A stretch of DNA of 64,000 nucleotides, from the NCBI RefSeq assembly GCF_009734425.1, contig NZ_CP046455.1, positions 496,001 through 560,000 of the forward strand, written 5' to 3'. Shown piece by piece: positions 45,471 to 54,490 of the stretch. The notes beneath the pieces were generated by a model. It saw only the letters and a list, made by a program, of their open reading frames with translations. It did no database searches and had not been told where the DNA came from. Every line of letters starts with the position of its first letter. The stretch's first letter is position 1. The stretch is from Corynebacterium occultum. GTDB lineage: Bacteria; Actinomycetota; Actinomycetes; Mycobacteriales; Mycobacteriaceae. The position numbers and the translations under genes were made by a program.

Positions 45471-46655
45471 TTAGCGGCGTCCACCCAGGAAGGTCAGCGT
45501 CAGCAGCACCCCCACCCCCAGGGCGGTCAGCAGCCCCAGGGTCCGCTGGGCGGCCACCGGGCGGGTGGGTAGTAGGGCCGGTACCTCCAGCACCCGGGCC
45601 GAGGTGCTGTTCTCCGGAGGCAGATGGCTGAGCACCCGGAGGGGATCAACCGCCCCGGAAGCCGGATCCGCGGTGGCCAGTATCCACTCCCGGATCTCAG
45701 CGGAACTCAGCTCTGGCTGGTGCTCTTTGAGCAATGCCACGGTGCCGGCCACCACCGGGGCCGCGAAACTGGTCCCCTCAAAGGGCACCGCCCCCTGCTC
45801 TCCCGCCAACCCCAGGGCCAGCCCCTCCCCATCGGGGGAGAGTGCGGCGGGCACCAGTCCCGGCGCGGAGAGCAGCGCCTGTTCCGGAACGGGGAGTGAG
45901 TATTCGGCGATCTGGTGGGGATCCCGGTAGCCGGAAACCGCCAGTACGGTGGGGGAATGTGCGGGGTAGACCACGGCGCCGGGTTCGCAGCCGGAGCCGT
46001 GGTTGCCGGCGGCGGCAACGACCACGATCCCGGTTGCTTCGGCGCGGTGTAGTGCCGCATCCAGGGTGCTGGTGTCTAGTCCGGCTGCGATGTCGGTGGG
46101 GACGCAGGCCACCACTGAGATGGAGATGATCTGGGCCTGTTGTTCCACCGCGCGGTGGATTGCGGTGGCCAGGGTGCCCAGGGTTCCCACCGGGGAGTCA
46201 TCGGCCGCGCGGTAGCGGGCACTGCTTTGGCGGATGCTGAGGATTTCGGCGTCCGGGGCCACCCCGATGAAGTCATCCCGGGGGTCGGGGCGGGTGGCGA
46301 TCACCCCGGCGACGACGGTGCCGTGGCCATCGCAGTCCTGTAGGGCACCGCCGGGGTCTTCGGGGTGGTCGGTTGCCGGAATGTCGATCAGGTCCCCGCC
46401 GTCGATGACCCCGCCCAGTCTGGGGTGGGGGCTGACTCCGGTGTCGATGACCGCCACTCTTATTCCCTTTCCGGTGGCCAGGGCATGGGAGGGGGCCAGA
46501 TCGAGGGTGGGGGCGGGCATTTCGGCGAGTAGTTCCGGGGTGGCTGCCACGGGTTGGGAGCAGCGGACCGGCTGTTGGGCTTCAGCGGGTGGCGGTGGTG
46601 GGATCAGCAGGAGCAGGCTGAGTGCGGGAAACAGGAGGACTTTTTTCAATTTCAT
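45471..46655 (-). CDS. mycP: Mycosin, subtilisin-like protease of ESX-4
   Basis: Membrane-anchored serine protease needed for ESX secretion. The 394-residue protein has a signal peptide (residues 1-26), the S8 triad Asp71 (VAVIDTGV), His111 (DGHGTVVAGV) and Ser296 (FEGTSFAAPVVAG), oxyanion Asn218, and a C-terminal membrane helix ending in GGRR. ATG 46655 overlaps the eccD stop (ATGA), so mycP is co-translated behind eccD, as Rv3449 follows Rv3448. The longer frame to 46790 would invade eccD. Confidence 0.93.
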   Translation of the reverse strand: MKLKKVLLFPALSLLLLIPPPPPAEAQQPVRCSQPVAATPELLAEMPAPTLDLAPSHALATGKGIRVAVIDTGVSPHPRLGGVIDGGDLIDIPATDHPEDPGGALQDCDGHGTVVAGVIATRPDPRDDFIGVAPDAEILSIRQSSARYRAADDSPVGTLGTLATAIHRAVEQQAQIISISVVACVPTDIAAGLDTSTLDAALHRAEATGIVVVAAAGNHGSGCEPGAVVYPAHSPTVLAVSGYRDPHQIAEYSLPVPEQALLSAPGLVPAALSPDGEGLALGLAGEQGAVPFEGTSFAAPVVAGTVALLKEHQPELSSAEIREWILATADPASGAVDPLRVLSHLPPENSTSARVLEVPALLPTRPVAAQRTLGLLTALGVGVLLTLTFLGGRR

Positions 46656-47974
46656 CCCAACCCCCGGATCATGGCGAAGATGCCCATCAGCTGGGCGGCC
46701 AGCGGGAAGAGGGTGATGATTGCCAGGGATTCGGCCCTTTCCAGCCACACCACCGTGGTGGGTTCCAGTTCCGGGATCTTCCCGGCCCACAGTGGAGCGC
46801 TGAGGGTGGCCAGCGCAGCCACCATGGCCACTCCCAGTTGGGTGGGATGCCCGGGGCCCTGGACTGCGGCGAGGACCACCGCGGCCAACCCGCCGAGGGC
46901 GCCGAGGAACAGGGCCCAGGTGGCCAGCGGGCTGCGGTGCCGGGCGGAGTGCAACAGCAGGGCACCGGCGGTGGACACTCCCAGGGCCTGGGCGAAACCA
47001 CCTCCACTCAGCCCGACCATCAGGACCGCGGGGAGCAGTCCGAGGAGTGCACCTAAGATGATTCCTTCATGGATGTGGACTGCGCGGTGTGCCCGGTCCA
47101 TGATGTCCGGGTCGGGGCGGTCGCTGGCTTTGAGGTCCTGCCCGGCGGAGGGCAGCGCGGGGACCTTCAGTCCGGCGAGTTGGCTGCCGGCTGCCGGGGC
47201 GGCCAGCAGGATCAGCAGCACCGCGGCCACCACCGCGGCGGCTGTCCCTTCCGGGGTGATGCCGAAGCTTAAGGCGGAGGCGGCCCCCAGTGCCAGCACC
47301 ACCAGGGTGTAGAGGGTGGCGGCACTGCGTAGGGGCAGCACCCTGAGGAAACTCAGTCCGGCGATGGCGACCACGGCCCCACAGGCACCGGCCCCGAAGG
47401 CCCAGGCCGCGACCTCCGGGGTCCAGGCCAGCCCCTCGGCCACCGCCAGTACCCCACTCAGGGCACTGAGCAGCACCACCATGATCGCCAGGGAGGGCAA
47501 TCTCCGGTGCCAGGTCAACACCGTCACACAGACCAGGGCGACCACTCCGGAGAGCAGTGCGGCGGGCAGTGGACCGCGCAGCGGGGAGCTGAGCAACACC
47601 AGGGCGAGGAGGATGGCCCCGATGGTTGCGGCGAGCGTCGATAAGCCCTGGGCGGGGCGGGCGGCGGTCCCCTCCACCAGGGCTTCGGCGGCATCCCGGA
47701 CCACCGGTGCAGCACTTTCGGTTTCGGGTTGGAGCACCAGCACGGAGCCCTGCTCCAGGCCGGATTCCCCCAGCGGCAGGCTCTGGTCGAGGGGTTGGCC
47801 GGCCGCGGTGGTGGCCTGCCAGGGCAGGGAGATCATCGGGGCGCCACATAATTCGAGCACCTCCGTCAGGATCTCCGCCAGGGAGGAACTGTTCGGCACC
47901 GCCACATCCATCTCACGGTGGAAGGTGCCGACATGGACGCGCACGCAGAGCCGCAGCGCATGGTTGATGAGCAC
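46652..47974 (-). CDS. eccD: Type VII secretion membrane channel protein EccD
   Basis: Forms the main membrane part of the ESX complex. From GTG 47974 the 440-residue protein has an N-terminal ubiquitin-like domain (about residues 8-82, beginning LCVRVHVGTFHREMDVAVP) and about 11 membrane helices from residue 112 on. A cytosolic loop with DLKASDRPDPDIMDRAHRAVHIHEG lies in the middle. GGGGGGAT stands eight bases before the GTG. The frame remains open to 49207 but this part is antisense to eccC. It is divergent from eccC, as in the mycobacterial ESX-4 locus. A CTTATCGACG motif at 47636 forces a rare TTA codon. Confidence 0.9.
   Translation of the reverse strand: MLINHALRLCVRVHVGTFHREMDVAVPNSSSLAEILTEVLELCGAPMISLPWQATTAAGQPLDQSLPLGESGLEQGSVLVLQPETESAAPVVRDAAEALVEGTAARPAQGLSTLAATIGAILLALVLLSSPLRGPLPAALLSGVVALVCVTVLTWHRRLPSLAIMVVLLSALSGVLAVAEGLAWTPEVAAWAFGAGACGAVVAIAGLSFLRVLPLRSAATLYTLVVLALGAASALSFGITPEGTAAAVVAAVLLILLAAPAAGSQLAGLKVPALPSAGQDLKASDRPDPDIMDRAHRAVHIHEGIILGALLGLLPAVLMVGLSGGGFAQALGVSTAGALLLHSARHRSPLATWALFLGALGGLAAVVLAAVQGPGHPTQLGVAMVAALATLSAPLWAGKIPELEPTTVVWLERAESLAIITLFPLAAQLMGIFAMIRGLG
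47636..47645 (-). repeat. CTTATCGACG motif 7
   Basis: In eccD, sense, read in another frame as Leu-Ser-Thr with the rare codon TTA. Confidence 0.7.
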
Positions 47975-48223
47975 GGAATTGATCCCCCCGGATCTTTGTC
48001 GCTTGAATCGAAGGACGCTGACTCCCCGGGCAGTGTTCCCGGGGCGGAAATCCTCAGCGCCGGACAGCCCCCACTGTCCGATGTCCACATCATGGCCTAT
48101 GCTCTGCGCTGTGTCCACAGTTGTGGGACATGGTGGGGTGGCACACCCCGGTCGGGGGACCGGGGATGGGGCCGACTCATCGGACGGGGAAGTTTTCAGG
48201 GGAATTTTCAGGGGGAGATCCAC
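47975..48223. promoter_or_regulatory. Divergent promoter region of eccD-mycP and eccC
   Basis: These 249 bases separate the divergent starts of eccD and eccC. No gene is seen. GGGGGAG lies seven bases before the eccC GTG. Promoter hexamers are not obvious. Confidence 0.35.
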
Positions 48224-51200
48224 GTGCTTGCCGTGGCAGAAAATCATGTCGTTGAACCATTGAGCACCACCGAAAGGGAACCGGCACCACCCTTGCCCAG
48301 CGGGCAACTCAACGCCGAATCCGTGCCGGCCGCCAGCCGACCGGGGCCGACCCCGCTGCTGCGCATCCTCATGCCGGTGGTGATGATCTCGGCCATGATC
48401 GCCCTGGTGGCGATGATGTTCCTGAACTCGGGGGATGGTCCCATCTCGCCGATGATGCTCGTTTTTCCCCTGATGATGGCCATGGGATTTCTGATGATGT
48501 TCGCCCCACCACAGGGGGAGGACACCGATGAAACCCGACGCACCTTCCTCCGCCACCTGGCGTTGCTGCGGGAGAAGGCCCTGGCCCATGCCGCCGCCCA
48601 ACGCGCCCATGAATTCCACCGCCACCCGGACCCGGCGCGCCTGCTGCAGCTCTGTGGTTCCCGCCGCATGTGGGAACGTGGCACCGGGGATCCGGATGTG
48701 CTGGAGGTGCGCATCGGCACCGGCACCACCACGCTGTGCACTCCGGTGGTGGTGCCGGATTCGGGTGCCACCGAAGACCTGGATCCGGTGTGTGCGGTCT
48801 CGCTGCGGCATACCGTTGCGGCGGTGGGGACGGTGCCGGGGATGCCGGTGGTGGTGGCCCTGCAGGCTTTTCGTTTCCTGAGTCTCTCCGGGCCCGGGGC
48901 GGAGGCGCTGGGCCGTGCCATCCTGGCCCAGCTGGTGTTCCACCATGGCCCGGAAACCGTGGGTGTGCAGGTGCTGGGTTCGGGTTGGGAGTGGGGCAAA
49001 TGGTTGCCGCACACCCGCAACCCGGAGGTCGCGGCACACCGGGTGCTCTTTGTGGTTGATCAGCCCACCACCGGGGTGGAGGAGTTCATCGAGGATGGTT
49101 TTTGGAGTGTGATCATCGACATTTCCCCGGGTGGGAACACCGCCCTGGCGGAACGTGCGGAGCAGGAGGGGCTGGCCTTGAGTGCGGACCCTGAGCTGGT
49201 GGTTCACACCGCCGGTGGCCCGGAAATTCTCGGGATCCCCGAGCAGATGGGGACCGAGCAGGCGGTGCTGCTCGCCCGCTCACTGAGCGCTTATCGACGG
49301 CCCGCCGGCACCCAGGGCACCAGCAGTGGTGACCTGCTCAGCCTGCTGGGCTACCGGGACATCACCGAACTCACCCCGGACACCATGTGGGCCCCACGTG
49401 GGGCTCGACGCCTGGCGGTACCGGTGGGGTTGAGTGACAACGGCACCCCGCTGCTCATCGACCTGAAGGAATCAGCCCATGGTGGGATGGGCCCCCACGG
49501 GTTGTGCATCGGGGCGACGGGATCAGGAAAATCAGAACTCCTGAGAACTCTGGTGCTCTCCCTGATCGCCACCCACTCTCCCGATGACCTGAACCTCGTG
49601 CTCGTCGACTTCAAGGGTGGGGCCACCTTCCTCGGTCTGGAATCCCTGCCCCACACCTCCGCTCTGATCACCAACCTCGAGGAGGAGGCGGTGCTGGTCG
49701 AAAGGATGCAGCAGGCCATCAGCGGGGAAATGAACCGCCGCCAGGAACAACTCCGCCAGGCCGGCAACTTCGCCAATGTCAGCGACTACACCGCCGCCCG
49801 GCAGGACAGACCCGAACTACCACCCCTCCCGGCCCTGTTCATCGTGGTGGATGAGTTCTCCGAACTCCTTGGCCAACACCCCGACTTCGCCGAACTCTTC
49901 GCCGCCGTCGGCCGCCTCGGCCGCTCCCTGCAGGTACACCTGCTGCTGGCCAGCCAACGCCTGGAGGAGGGTCGCCTGCGGGGCCTGGATTCCCACCTCT
50001 CCTACCGCATCGGCTTAAAAACCTTCTCCGCTGCGGAATCCCGGCAGGTCCTCGGTGTGGTCGACGCCCACCACCTGCCCGCCAGCCCCGGCGCAGGTTT
50101 CCTCAAATCCGACGCCGAAACCCTCACCGCCTTTCAGGCCTCCTACGTCTCCGGGCCCCTGCCGCGCCGGGTCAGCACCGAACTCCCCGCCGGACACCAG
50201 GTGCGGGCCTTCAACAGCTGGGAGGACATCGACACCCCCACCGAGGAGGTGGACACCATCCTCGATGAATCCCTGAGCCTGCTGGACGCGGTGGTGGACG
50301 TCGCCACCGAAGCCGGGGAAAAACGTGGCCAACAGGCCCACCGCATCTGGCTGCCACCCCTGCCCCCGGTGGTTGAACTGGCCGGGGTGGCGGAGAAACA
50401 ACGGGACCTGGCGGTGGCGGTCGGCATCATCGACCGCCCCTACCAGCAACGCCAGGACCCCTATGTCCTGGACCTTTCCGGGGCCGGGGGGCACGCCGCC
50501 ATCTGTGGTGGCCCACAATCCGGAAAATCCAATGGGCTCCGCACCATCGTCGCCGCCCTCGCCGCCACCCACTCCACCACCCGGATCCGCTTCTACATCC
50601 TCGACCTCGGCGCCCGGGAACTAGCCACCCTGGCCCGCCTCCCACATGTCGCCGGAGTCGCCGGGCGGGGTGACACCGAGAAAATCAACCGCATCATCGA
50701 CGAGGTCAGCGGCTTCGTGGCGGAACCCGAGGAATACCACACCTTTCTCGTCATCGACGGTTGGCACAGCCTCGCCACCGAACATGAAGAGCTGGTGGAG
50801 AGGATCGGCGCCATCGCCGCCGACGGCCTCTCCGCCCGGGTGCACCTCCTGCTCAGCGTGCCCCGCTGGACCGTACTGCGACCCTCCATCCGCGACCTGA
50901 TCCACCACCGCATCGAACTGCGCCTCGGCGAAGCCATGGACTCCCTCATCGACCGGAAAGCCCAGCAGAAACTGCCCGCCGCGCCGGGCCGGGGTCTGAC
51001 AGCGGATGCCGAGCACATGTTGCTGGCCTTGACCGCCAACCAGGACATTGCACACATCACCACCACCGCGGAGCAGGCCGGGGAGTCGCCGGTGCCGGCC
51101 CTGAAGATGCTGCCCGCGAATATCGCGGTGGGGGACTTGGCGCTTAGCGATGATCCCGGCATCCCCTTCGCGGTGGGTGGGCCCCGGCTGGCCACGCTGT

Positions 51201-51889
51201 GCTGGGATCCGGGTCACCACCCCCACCTGATCTGCCTGGGGAGTCAGGGTTCCGGTAAGTCCGGCCTGATCCGCACCCTGGGGCTGGGTATCGCACACCT
51301 GGGTAGGGAATCCGCCCGGCTGGTGATCATCGACCATCGTCGCACCCACCTGGGGGTATTCCCCGAAGATCTGGTGGCTGCCTATTCCGCTGCGGCCGCC
51401 AGCACGGCGGTGGTGGTGGCGGATCTGGTGGCCACCCTGCGGTCCCGGCTGCCTGGTCCGGAGATCACCGCCGCGGAACTGGCCTCCCGTTCCTGGTGGT
51501 CCGGGCCGGAACTCTATCTGCTCATCGATGATTTCGACCTCATCCCGGAGGGTTCGTTGCAGGAGCTTGTGGAGCTGCTGCCCCATGCCCGTGACATCGG
51601 GTTGCATGTGGTGCTGGCGCGGAAGGCCGGTGGGATGGGCCGGGCCCTTTTCGCCCCCTTCCTGAGCACCCTGAAGGATCAGCAGCCGGCGGTGCTCCTG
51701 CTGGATGCGGACCGGGAGGAGGGCGCGGTGCTGGGCATCAGGCCCAGCCCGCAGCCACCAGGAAGGGGAATCTGGCAGCTCCGTGGCTCAGAGGTGGGCA
51801 TCTGTCAGGTGGCGAGAAGTGAAATGGAAACAGGTGCTTCGGCGGGTTCAGCTAATTCAGGTGGTTCAGATAACGAGGGGGAGCAGTGA
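48224..51889 (+). CDS. eccC: Type VII secretion ATPase EccC (FtsK/SpoIIIE type)
   Basis: Motor ATPase that recognises substrates and drives ESX secretion. The 1221-residue protein has two membrane helices near residues 40-95 and three ATPase domains. Walker A motifs are GATGSGKS (430-437), GGPQSGKS (762-769) and GSQGSGKS (1006-1013). Domain 1 has a complete Walker B (VVDE, about 541-544); domain 2 has VIDG without the Glu, so it probably binds rather than hydrolyses ATP, as in other EccC proteins. GTG 48224 is chosen for its GGGGGAG site; the frame opens at 47918. It leads the eccC-Rv3446c-like-esx transcript. Confidence 0.95.
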   Translation: MLAVAENHVVEPLSTTEREPAPPLPSGQLNAESVPAASRPGPTPLLRILMPVVMISAMIALVAMMFLNSGDGPISPMMLVFPLMMAMGFLMMFAPPQGEDTDETRRTFLRHLALLREKALAHAAAQRAHEFHRHPDPARLLQLCGSRRMWERGTGDPDVLEVRIGTGTTTLCTPVVVPDSGATEDLDPVCAVSLRHTVAAVGTVPGMPVVVALQAFRFLSLSGPGAEALGRAILAQLVFHHGPETVGVQVLGSGWEWGKWLPHTRNPEVAAHRVLFVVDQPTTGVEEFIEDGFWSVIIDISPGGNTALAERAEQEGLALSADPELVVHTAGGPEILGIPEQMGTEQAVLLARSLSAYRRPAGTQGTSSGDLLSLLGYRDITELTPDTMWAPRGARRLAVPVGLSDNGTPLLIDLKESAHGGMGPHGLCIGATGSGKSELLRTLVLSLIATHSPDDLNLVLVDFKGGATFLGLESLPHTSALITNLEEEAVLVERMQQAISGEMNRRQEQLRQAGNFANVSDYTAARQDRPELPPLPALFIVVDEFSELLGQHPDFAELFAAVGRLGRSLQVHLLLASQRLEEGRLRGLDSHLSYRIGLKTFSAAESRQVLGVVDAHHLPASPGAGFLKSDAETLTAFQASYVSGPLPRRVSTELPAGHQVRAFNSWEDIDTPTEEVDTILDESLSLLDAVVDVATEAGEKRGQQAHRIWLPPLPPVVELAGVAEKQRDLAVAVGIIDRPYQQRQDPYVLDLSGAGGHAAICGGPQSGKSNGLRTIVAALAATHSTTRIRFYILDLGARELATLARLPHVAGVAGRGDTEKINRIIDEVSGFVAEPEEYHTFLVIDGWHSLATEHEELVERIGAIAADGLSARVHLLLSVPRWTVLRPSIRDLIHHRIELRLGEAMDSLIDRKAQQKLPAAPGRGLTADAEHMLLALTANQDIAHITTTAEQAGESPVPALKMLPANIAVGDLALSDDPGIPFAVGGPRLATLCWDPGHHPHLICLGSQGSGKSGLIRTLGLGIAHLGRESARLVIIDHRRTHLGVFPEDLVAAYSAAAASTAVVVADLVATLRSRLPGPEITAAELASRSWWSGPELYLLIDDFDLIPEGSLQELVELLPHARDIGLHVVLARKAGGMGRALFAPFLSTLKDQQPAVLLLDADREEGAVLGIRPSPQPPGRGIWQLRGSEVGICQVARSEMETGASAGSANSGGSDNEGEQ
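49290..49299 (+). repeat. CTTATCGACG motif 8
   Basis: In eccC, sense, read in a third frame as Ala-Tyr-Arg-Arg. Confidence 0.7.
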
Positions 51890-52875
51890 TGGGTACACCG
51901 CAGAAAATATCGAGCGTCAAGGAGGTGCTCGATGCCACCGAGGTCACCGTGACGGTGGGGGAGAACGCCACCATCTTCGAGGGGCCGGACACCGTCTACC
52001 GTTATGACCTCCCCGGTTCCGGGGTTACGGAGGGCTGGGCCCTGGCCGCGGTGGTGGACCAGATCAAACAGCTGACTTCCCTCTACTGGCCCGAGATCGA
52101 GGTGATCGTCGATGCTGATGAAGCCGCCACCGACATTCTGACCCGCACCCTGTTGAACAAGGGGGTGGCCGCCTACCCGAAGGAGGCGATGCGGGAGACT
52201 CCGCTGCCGGTGGCTGAGGAATTGGAGATCGAAAGACCCACCTCCGGATCCACGCACCGCAGCCTGGGAATACACCCCCTGCATGTGGTGATCGCCGCCG
52301 TCATCCTGGTGGTGGCGGGGGTGGCCTGGTGGGCGATTGACAGCGCCACCACCAGGGCAGCATCCGACCCCCGAGACACGGCCGCGGTGGCCACCCCGGT
52401 ATCAAGTGGCGCCCCGACCTCCACCCCGGCTTCTGCCAGCTCCTCGGCCACCACTCCCGCCAGCACCCCGAGCAGTGCCCCGGGAGTGGTGCTGGAACAC
52501 TCCGGCCTGCGGGTTTCGGTGCCGCAGGGATTCCGCGCCGAGGCCCGGGAGGACATGGTGATGGTGGTGGGCCCGGATCCGGACCTGCGGATCCTCATCT
52601 CCGCTGACCCGGTGCACTCCGTGCCAGCCGATGCCGTCTACCAGGAGATTGAACGGATGATCAATGATGATCCGGCCCTGCACCACGGGGGCGGGGACGG
52701 GGAGGGACGTCTCTTCTACCGAGAGGAACCAGGGGATGGTTCCGAGGTGGGCTGGAGCACCTGGGTGACCCCGGAACATCAGTTCAGCGTGGGTTGTCAC
52801 ACCAGGCAGAGCCCGAACCTGCCCCAGCAGGCGGCCTGCCGCATGGCGGTGGAATCCCTGGGGCTGGGGGAGTGA
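51889..52875 (+). CDS. Type VII secretion-associated protein, Rv3446c family
   Basis: A 328-residue single-pass membrane protein with the same place as Rv3446c in ESX-4 loci. The cytosolic N-terminal domain (about 1-110) is followed by one membrane helix (LHVVIAAVILVVAGVAWWAI, near 131-150), a Ser/Thr/Pro/Ala-rich linker and an extracytoplasmic C-terminal domain with two cysteines (SVGCHTRQ and AACRMA) that may form a disulfide. The ATG overlaps the eccC stop (TGATG) with GGGGAG upstream, indicating coupling to eccC. Role in secretion is unknown. Confidence 0.85.
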   Translation: MGTPQKISSVKEVLDATEVTVTVGENATIFEGPDTVYRYDLPGSGVTEGWALAAVVDQIKQLTSLYWPEIEVIVDADEAATDILTRTLLNKGVAAYPKEAMRETPLPVAEELEIERPTSGSTHRSLGIHPLHVVIAAVILVVAGVAWWAIDSATTRAASDPRDTAAVATPVSSGAPTSTPASASSSATTPASTPSSAPGVVLEHSGLRVSVPQGFRAEAREDMVMVVGPDPDLRILISADPVHSVPADAVYQEIERMINDDPALHHGGGDGEGRLFYREEPGDGSEVGWSTWVTPEHQFSVGCHTRQSPNLPQQAACRMAVESLGLGE

Positions 52876-52950
52876 GCGTACCGGGGCCCCGGAAAAATCC
52901 TGGGGGACGGGGGAACCTTCTGCCACCGGGCGCAGTCATAGATGGGTGAG

Positions 52951-52975
52951 AGGGCCGGAACATCGGCCTTTTCTT
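52951..52975 (+). terminator. Small hairpin with T run before the esx genes
   Basis: GGCCG pairs with CGGCC across six bases and is followed by TTTTCTT, 46 bases before the first WXG100 gene. It may attenuate read-through from eccC. Confidence 0.4.
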
Positions 52976-53020
52976 CCATTGCAGAGAACAACGCCACACT
53001 CGGGGAGGGGCGAATACACA

Positions 53021-53341
53021 ATGTCCAGCAACATGTTCCGGACAGAAGCCGACGTCATGGTCGCTACGGCAGGCCGCGTCGATGACACCAACACCCAGGT
53101 CCAGGGGGAACTGGGACGACTCCGCAACACCGTGGACGGTATCCGCGGCAGCTGGGTCGGTTCTGCACAGGTCAGTTTTGACGCGCTGATGCAGCGCTGG
53201 GACACCTCCGCACGTCAGCTCCAGGAGGCGCTGGACAGCATCGGAGGCAATATCCGCAGCAACGCCAAGAACTTCGAAGGCGTGGAAGCCCAGAACGCCC
53301 AGTCCTTCGCCGCAGTCGGCGGCCAGGGCCTGAGCCTTTAA
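53021..53341 (+). CDS. esxU: WXG100 protein, EsxU-like
   Basis: One partner of the secreted WXG100 pair of ESX-4. The 106-residue protein is a helical hairpin with the turn motif Trp45-Val-Gly47 (GSWVGSAQ). It has no signal peptide. The ATG is preceded by GGGGAGGGG at long spacing; the upstream frame from 52946 is rejected. The second esx gene follows after 31 bases. Position between the Rv3446c-like gene and rplM equals that of Rv3445c. Confidence 0.9.
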   Translation: MSSNMFRTEADVMVATAGRVDDTNTQVQGELGRLRNTVDGIRGSWVGSAQVSFDALMQRWDTSARQLQEALDSIGGNIRSNAKNFEGVEAQNAQSFAAVGGQGLSL

Positions 53342-53372
53342 AACACCAGATCGGGAAAGGGAACACACTGAC

Positions 53373-53660
53373 ATGAGCCAGATCAAATATCAGTTCGGCG
53401 CGATCGAGACCGCAGCCGCCGACATCAACTCCACCTCCGGCCGCATCAACCAGCTGCTGGAAGACCTCAAGACCCTGATTCAGCCGATGGTCGCCGCCTG
53501 GGAAGGCGATTCCGCCATTGCCTACAACGAGGCGCAGGCAAAGTGGGACAATGCCGCAGCTGAACTGAACACCATCCTCGCCACCATCTCCCGCACCGTC
53601 TCTCAAGGCAATGACAGGATGAGTGACGTCAACCGGATGGCTGCCGCCAGCTGGGGATAA
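53373..53660 (+). CDS. esxT: WXG100 protein, EsxT-like
   Basis: Second member of the WXG100 pair, expected to form a four-helix heterodimer with the upstream product. The 95-residue protein has Trp43-Glu-Gly45 (AAWEGDSA) at the hairpin turn and ends NRMAAASWG. A second Trp lies two residues from the C-terminus. GGGAAAGGGA stands ahead of the ATG. It ends the ESX-4 transcript; extensive inverted repeats follow. It corresponds to Rv3444c by position. Confidence 0.9.
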   Translation: MSQIKYQFGAIETAAADINSTSGRINQLLEDLKTLIQPMVAAWEGDSAIAYNEAQAKWDNAAAELNTILATISRTVSQGNDRMSDVNRMAAASWG

Positions 53661-53680
53661 ACCACCCTGACAAGCCCGGA

Positions 53681-53781
53681 AGGTGCCGGTTCACCAGGGG
53701 CCGCTGGCAGGGCAATGATGGGGCAGAGCACCCCCTGGCCAGCAGGCTGCGCACACCGGGGCTAGTGCGCCCCGGCACCTT
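53681..53781. repeat. Large nested inverted repeat behind esxT
   Basis: AAGGTGCCGG at 53681-53690 is the exact complement of CCGGCACCTT at 53772-53781. Inside, GCTGGCAGGG can pair with CCCTGGCCAGC with one bulge. The whole stretch can fold into a long branched stem. It encodes nothing visible. Confidence 0.6.
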
Positions 53782-53791
53782 ATGGATATGA

Positions 53792-53858
53792 AGCTTCCGT
53801 CACTGCAACGGGGGGATCTCTGATGATCCCCCACCACAGTGGCGGAAGCTCTTTCTGT
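53792..53858 (+). terminator. Terminator with branched stem behind esxT
   Basis: AGCTTCCGTCACTG pairs with CAGTGGCGGAAGCT (13 of 14, one G-T), enclosing a second perfect hairpin GGGGGATC-N6-GATCCCCC, and is followed by TTTCTGTTTT. Strong terminator of the ESX-4 transcript. Confidence 0.8.
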
Positions 53859-53882
53859 TTTGAATATGTACCCACAGACGTT

Positions 53883-53912
53883 TTGGTGTATTAGACGGTC
53901 ATGCTCTAGCAT
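53883..53912 (+). promoter_or_regulatory. Promoter of rplM-rpsI
   Basis: TTGGTG (53883-53888) and TAGCAT (53907-53912) are spaced by 18 bases. The resulting leader of about 125 bases is structured. Confidence 0.5.
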
Positions 53913-53924
53913 TGAATGGTCTTG

Positions 53925-54046
53925 TGTGAAGTCCGGGTTAATTCCCGGACAGCAATTCCCTGCGGGTCTCCACCGGCCGCCGTAGGGACATTTTCACCCT
54001 GAAGTGCTTTGGCCGGCAGTCCTAGACAGACTTTTAAGGAGTCATT
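53925..54046 (+). promoter_or_regulatory. Structured leader of rplM
   Basis: A perfect hairpin GTCCGGG-TTAATT-CCCGGAC lies at 53931-53950. Further on CCGGCC pairs with GGCCGG, with AGGG and CCCT inside. AAGGAG lies before the TTG start. Such a leader would suit autogenous control by L13 or S9, but no known leader class is recognised. Confidence 0.45.
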
Positions 54047-54490
54047 TTGTCTACTTTCCACCCGAAGAGCGGTGACCTTACCCGTAAGTGGTACGTCATC
54101 GACGCCACTGATGTGGTCCTGGGTCGCCTGGCGACCCACGCAGCTGATCTGCTGCGCGGCAAGGGCAAGCCGATCTACGCCCCGAACGTTGACTGCGGCG
54201 ACCACGTCGTCATCATCAACGCCGACAAGGTTCACGTCTCCTCCAACAAGCGTGATCGTGAAATGCGTTACCGCCACTCCGGTTACCCGGGTGGTCTGAA
54301 GAGCATGACCCTGGGTCGCTCCCTCGAGATCCACCCGGCTCGCGTGATCGAAGAGTCCATCGTCGGCATGATGCCGCACAACAAGCTCTCCGCTGCCTCC
54401 GCCAAGAAGCTTCACGTCTTCGCTGGCGCCGAGCACCCCTACGCTGGCCAGAAGCCCGAGACCTACGAGATCAAGCAGGTGTCCCAGTGA
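54047..54490 (+). CDS. rplM: 50S ribosomal protein L13
   Basis: Early assembly protein of the large subunit. The 147-residue protein contains [28 protein letters not shown] and [25 protein letters not shown], typical of L13. The start is TTG at 54047 with AAGGAG seven bases upstream. Its stop overlaps the rpsI GTG by four bases (GTGA), so the two proteins are translationally coupled. Confidence 0.98.
   Translation: MSTFHPKSGDLTRKWYVIDATDVVLGRLATHAADLLRGKGKPIYAPNVDCGDHVVIINADKVHVSSNKRDREMRYRHSGYPGGLKSMTLGRSLEIHPARVIEESIVGMMPHNKLSAASAKKLHVFAGAEHPYAGQKPETYEIKQVSQ

Noticed and set aside
48244..49207. Long minus-strand extension of eccD
   Set aside because: It runs antisense through the eccC gene; the ubiquitin-like domain of EccD begins only near 47974.
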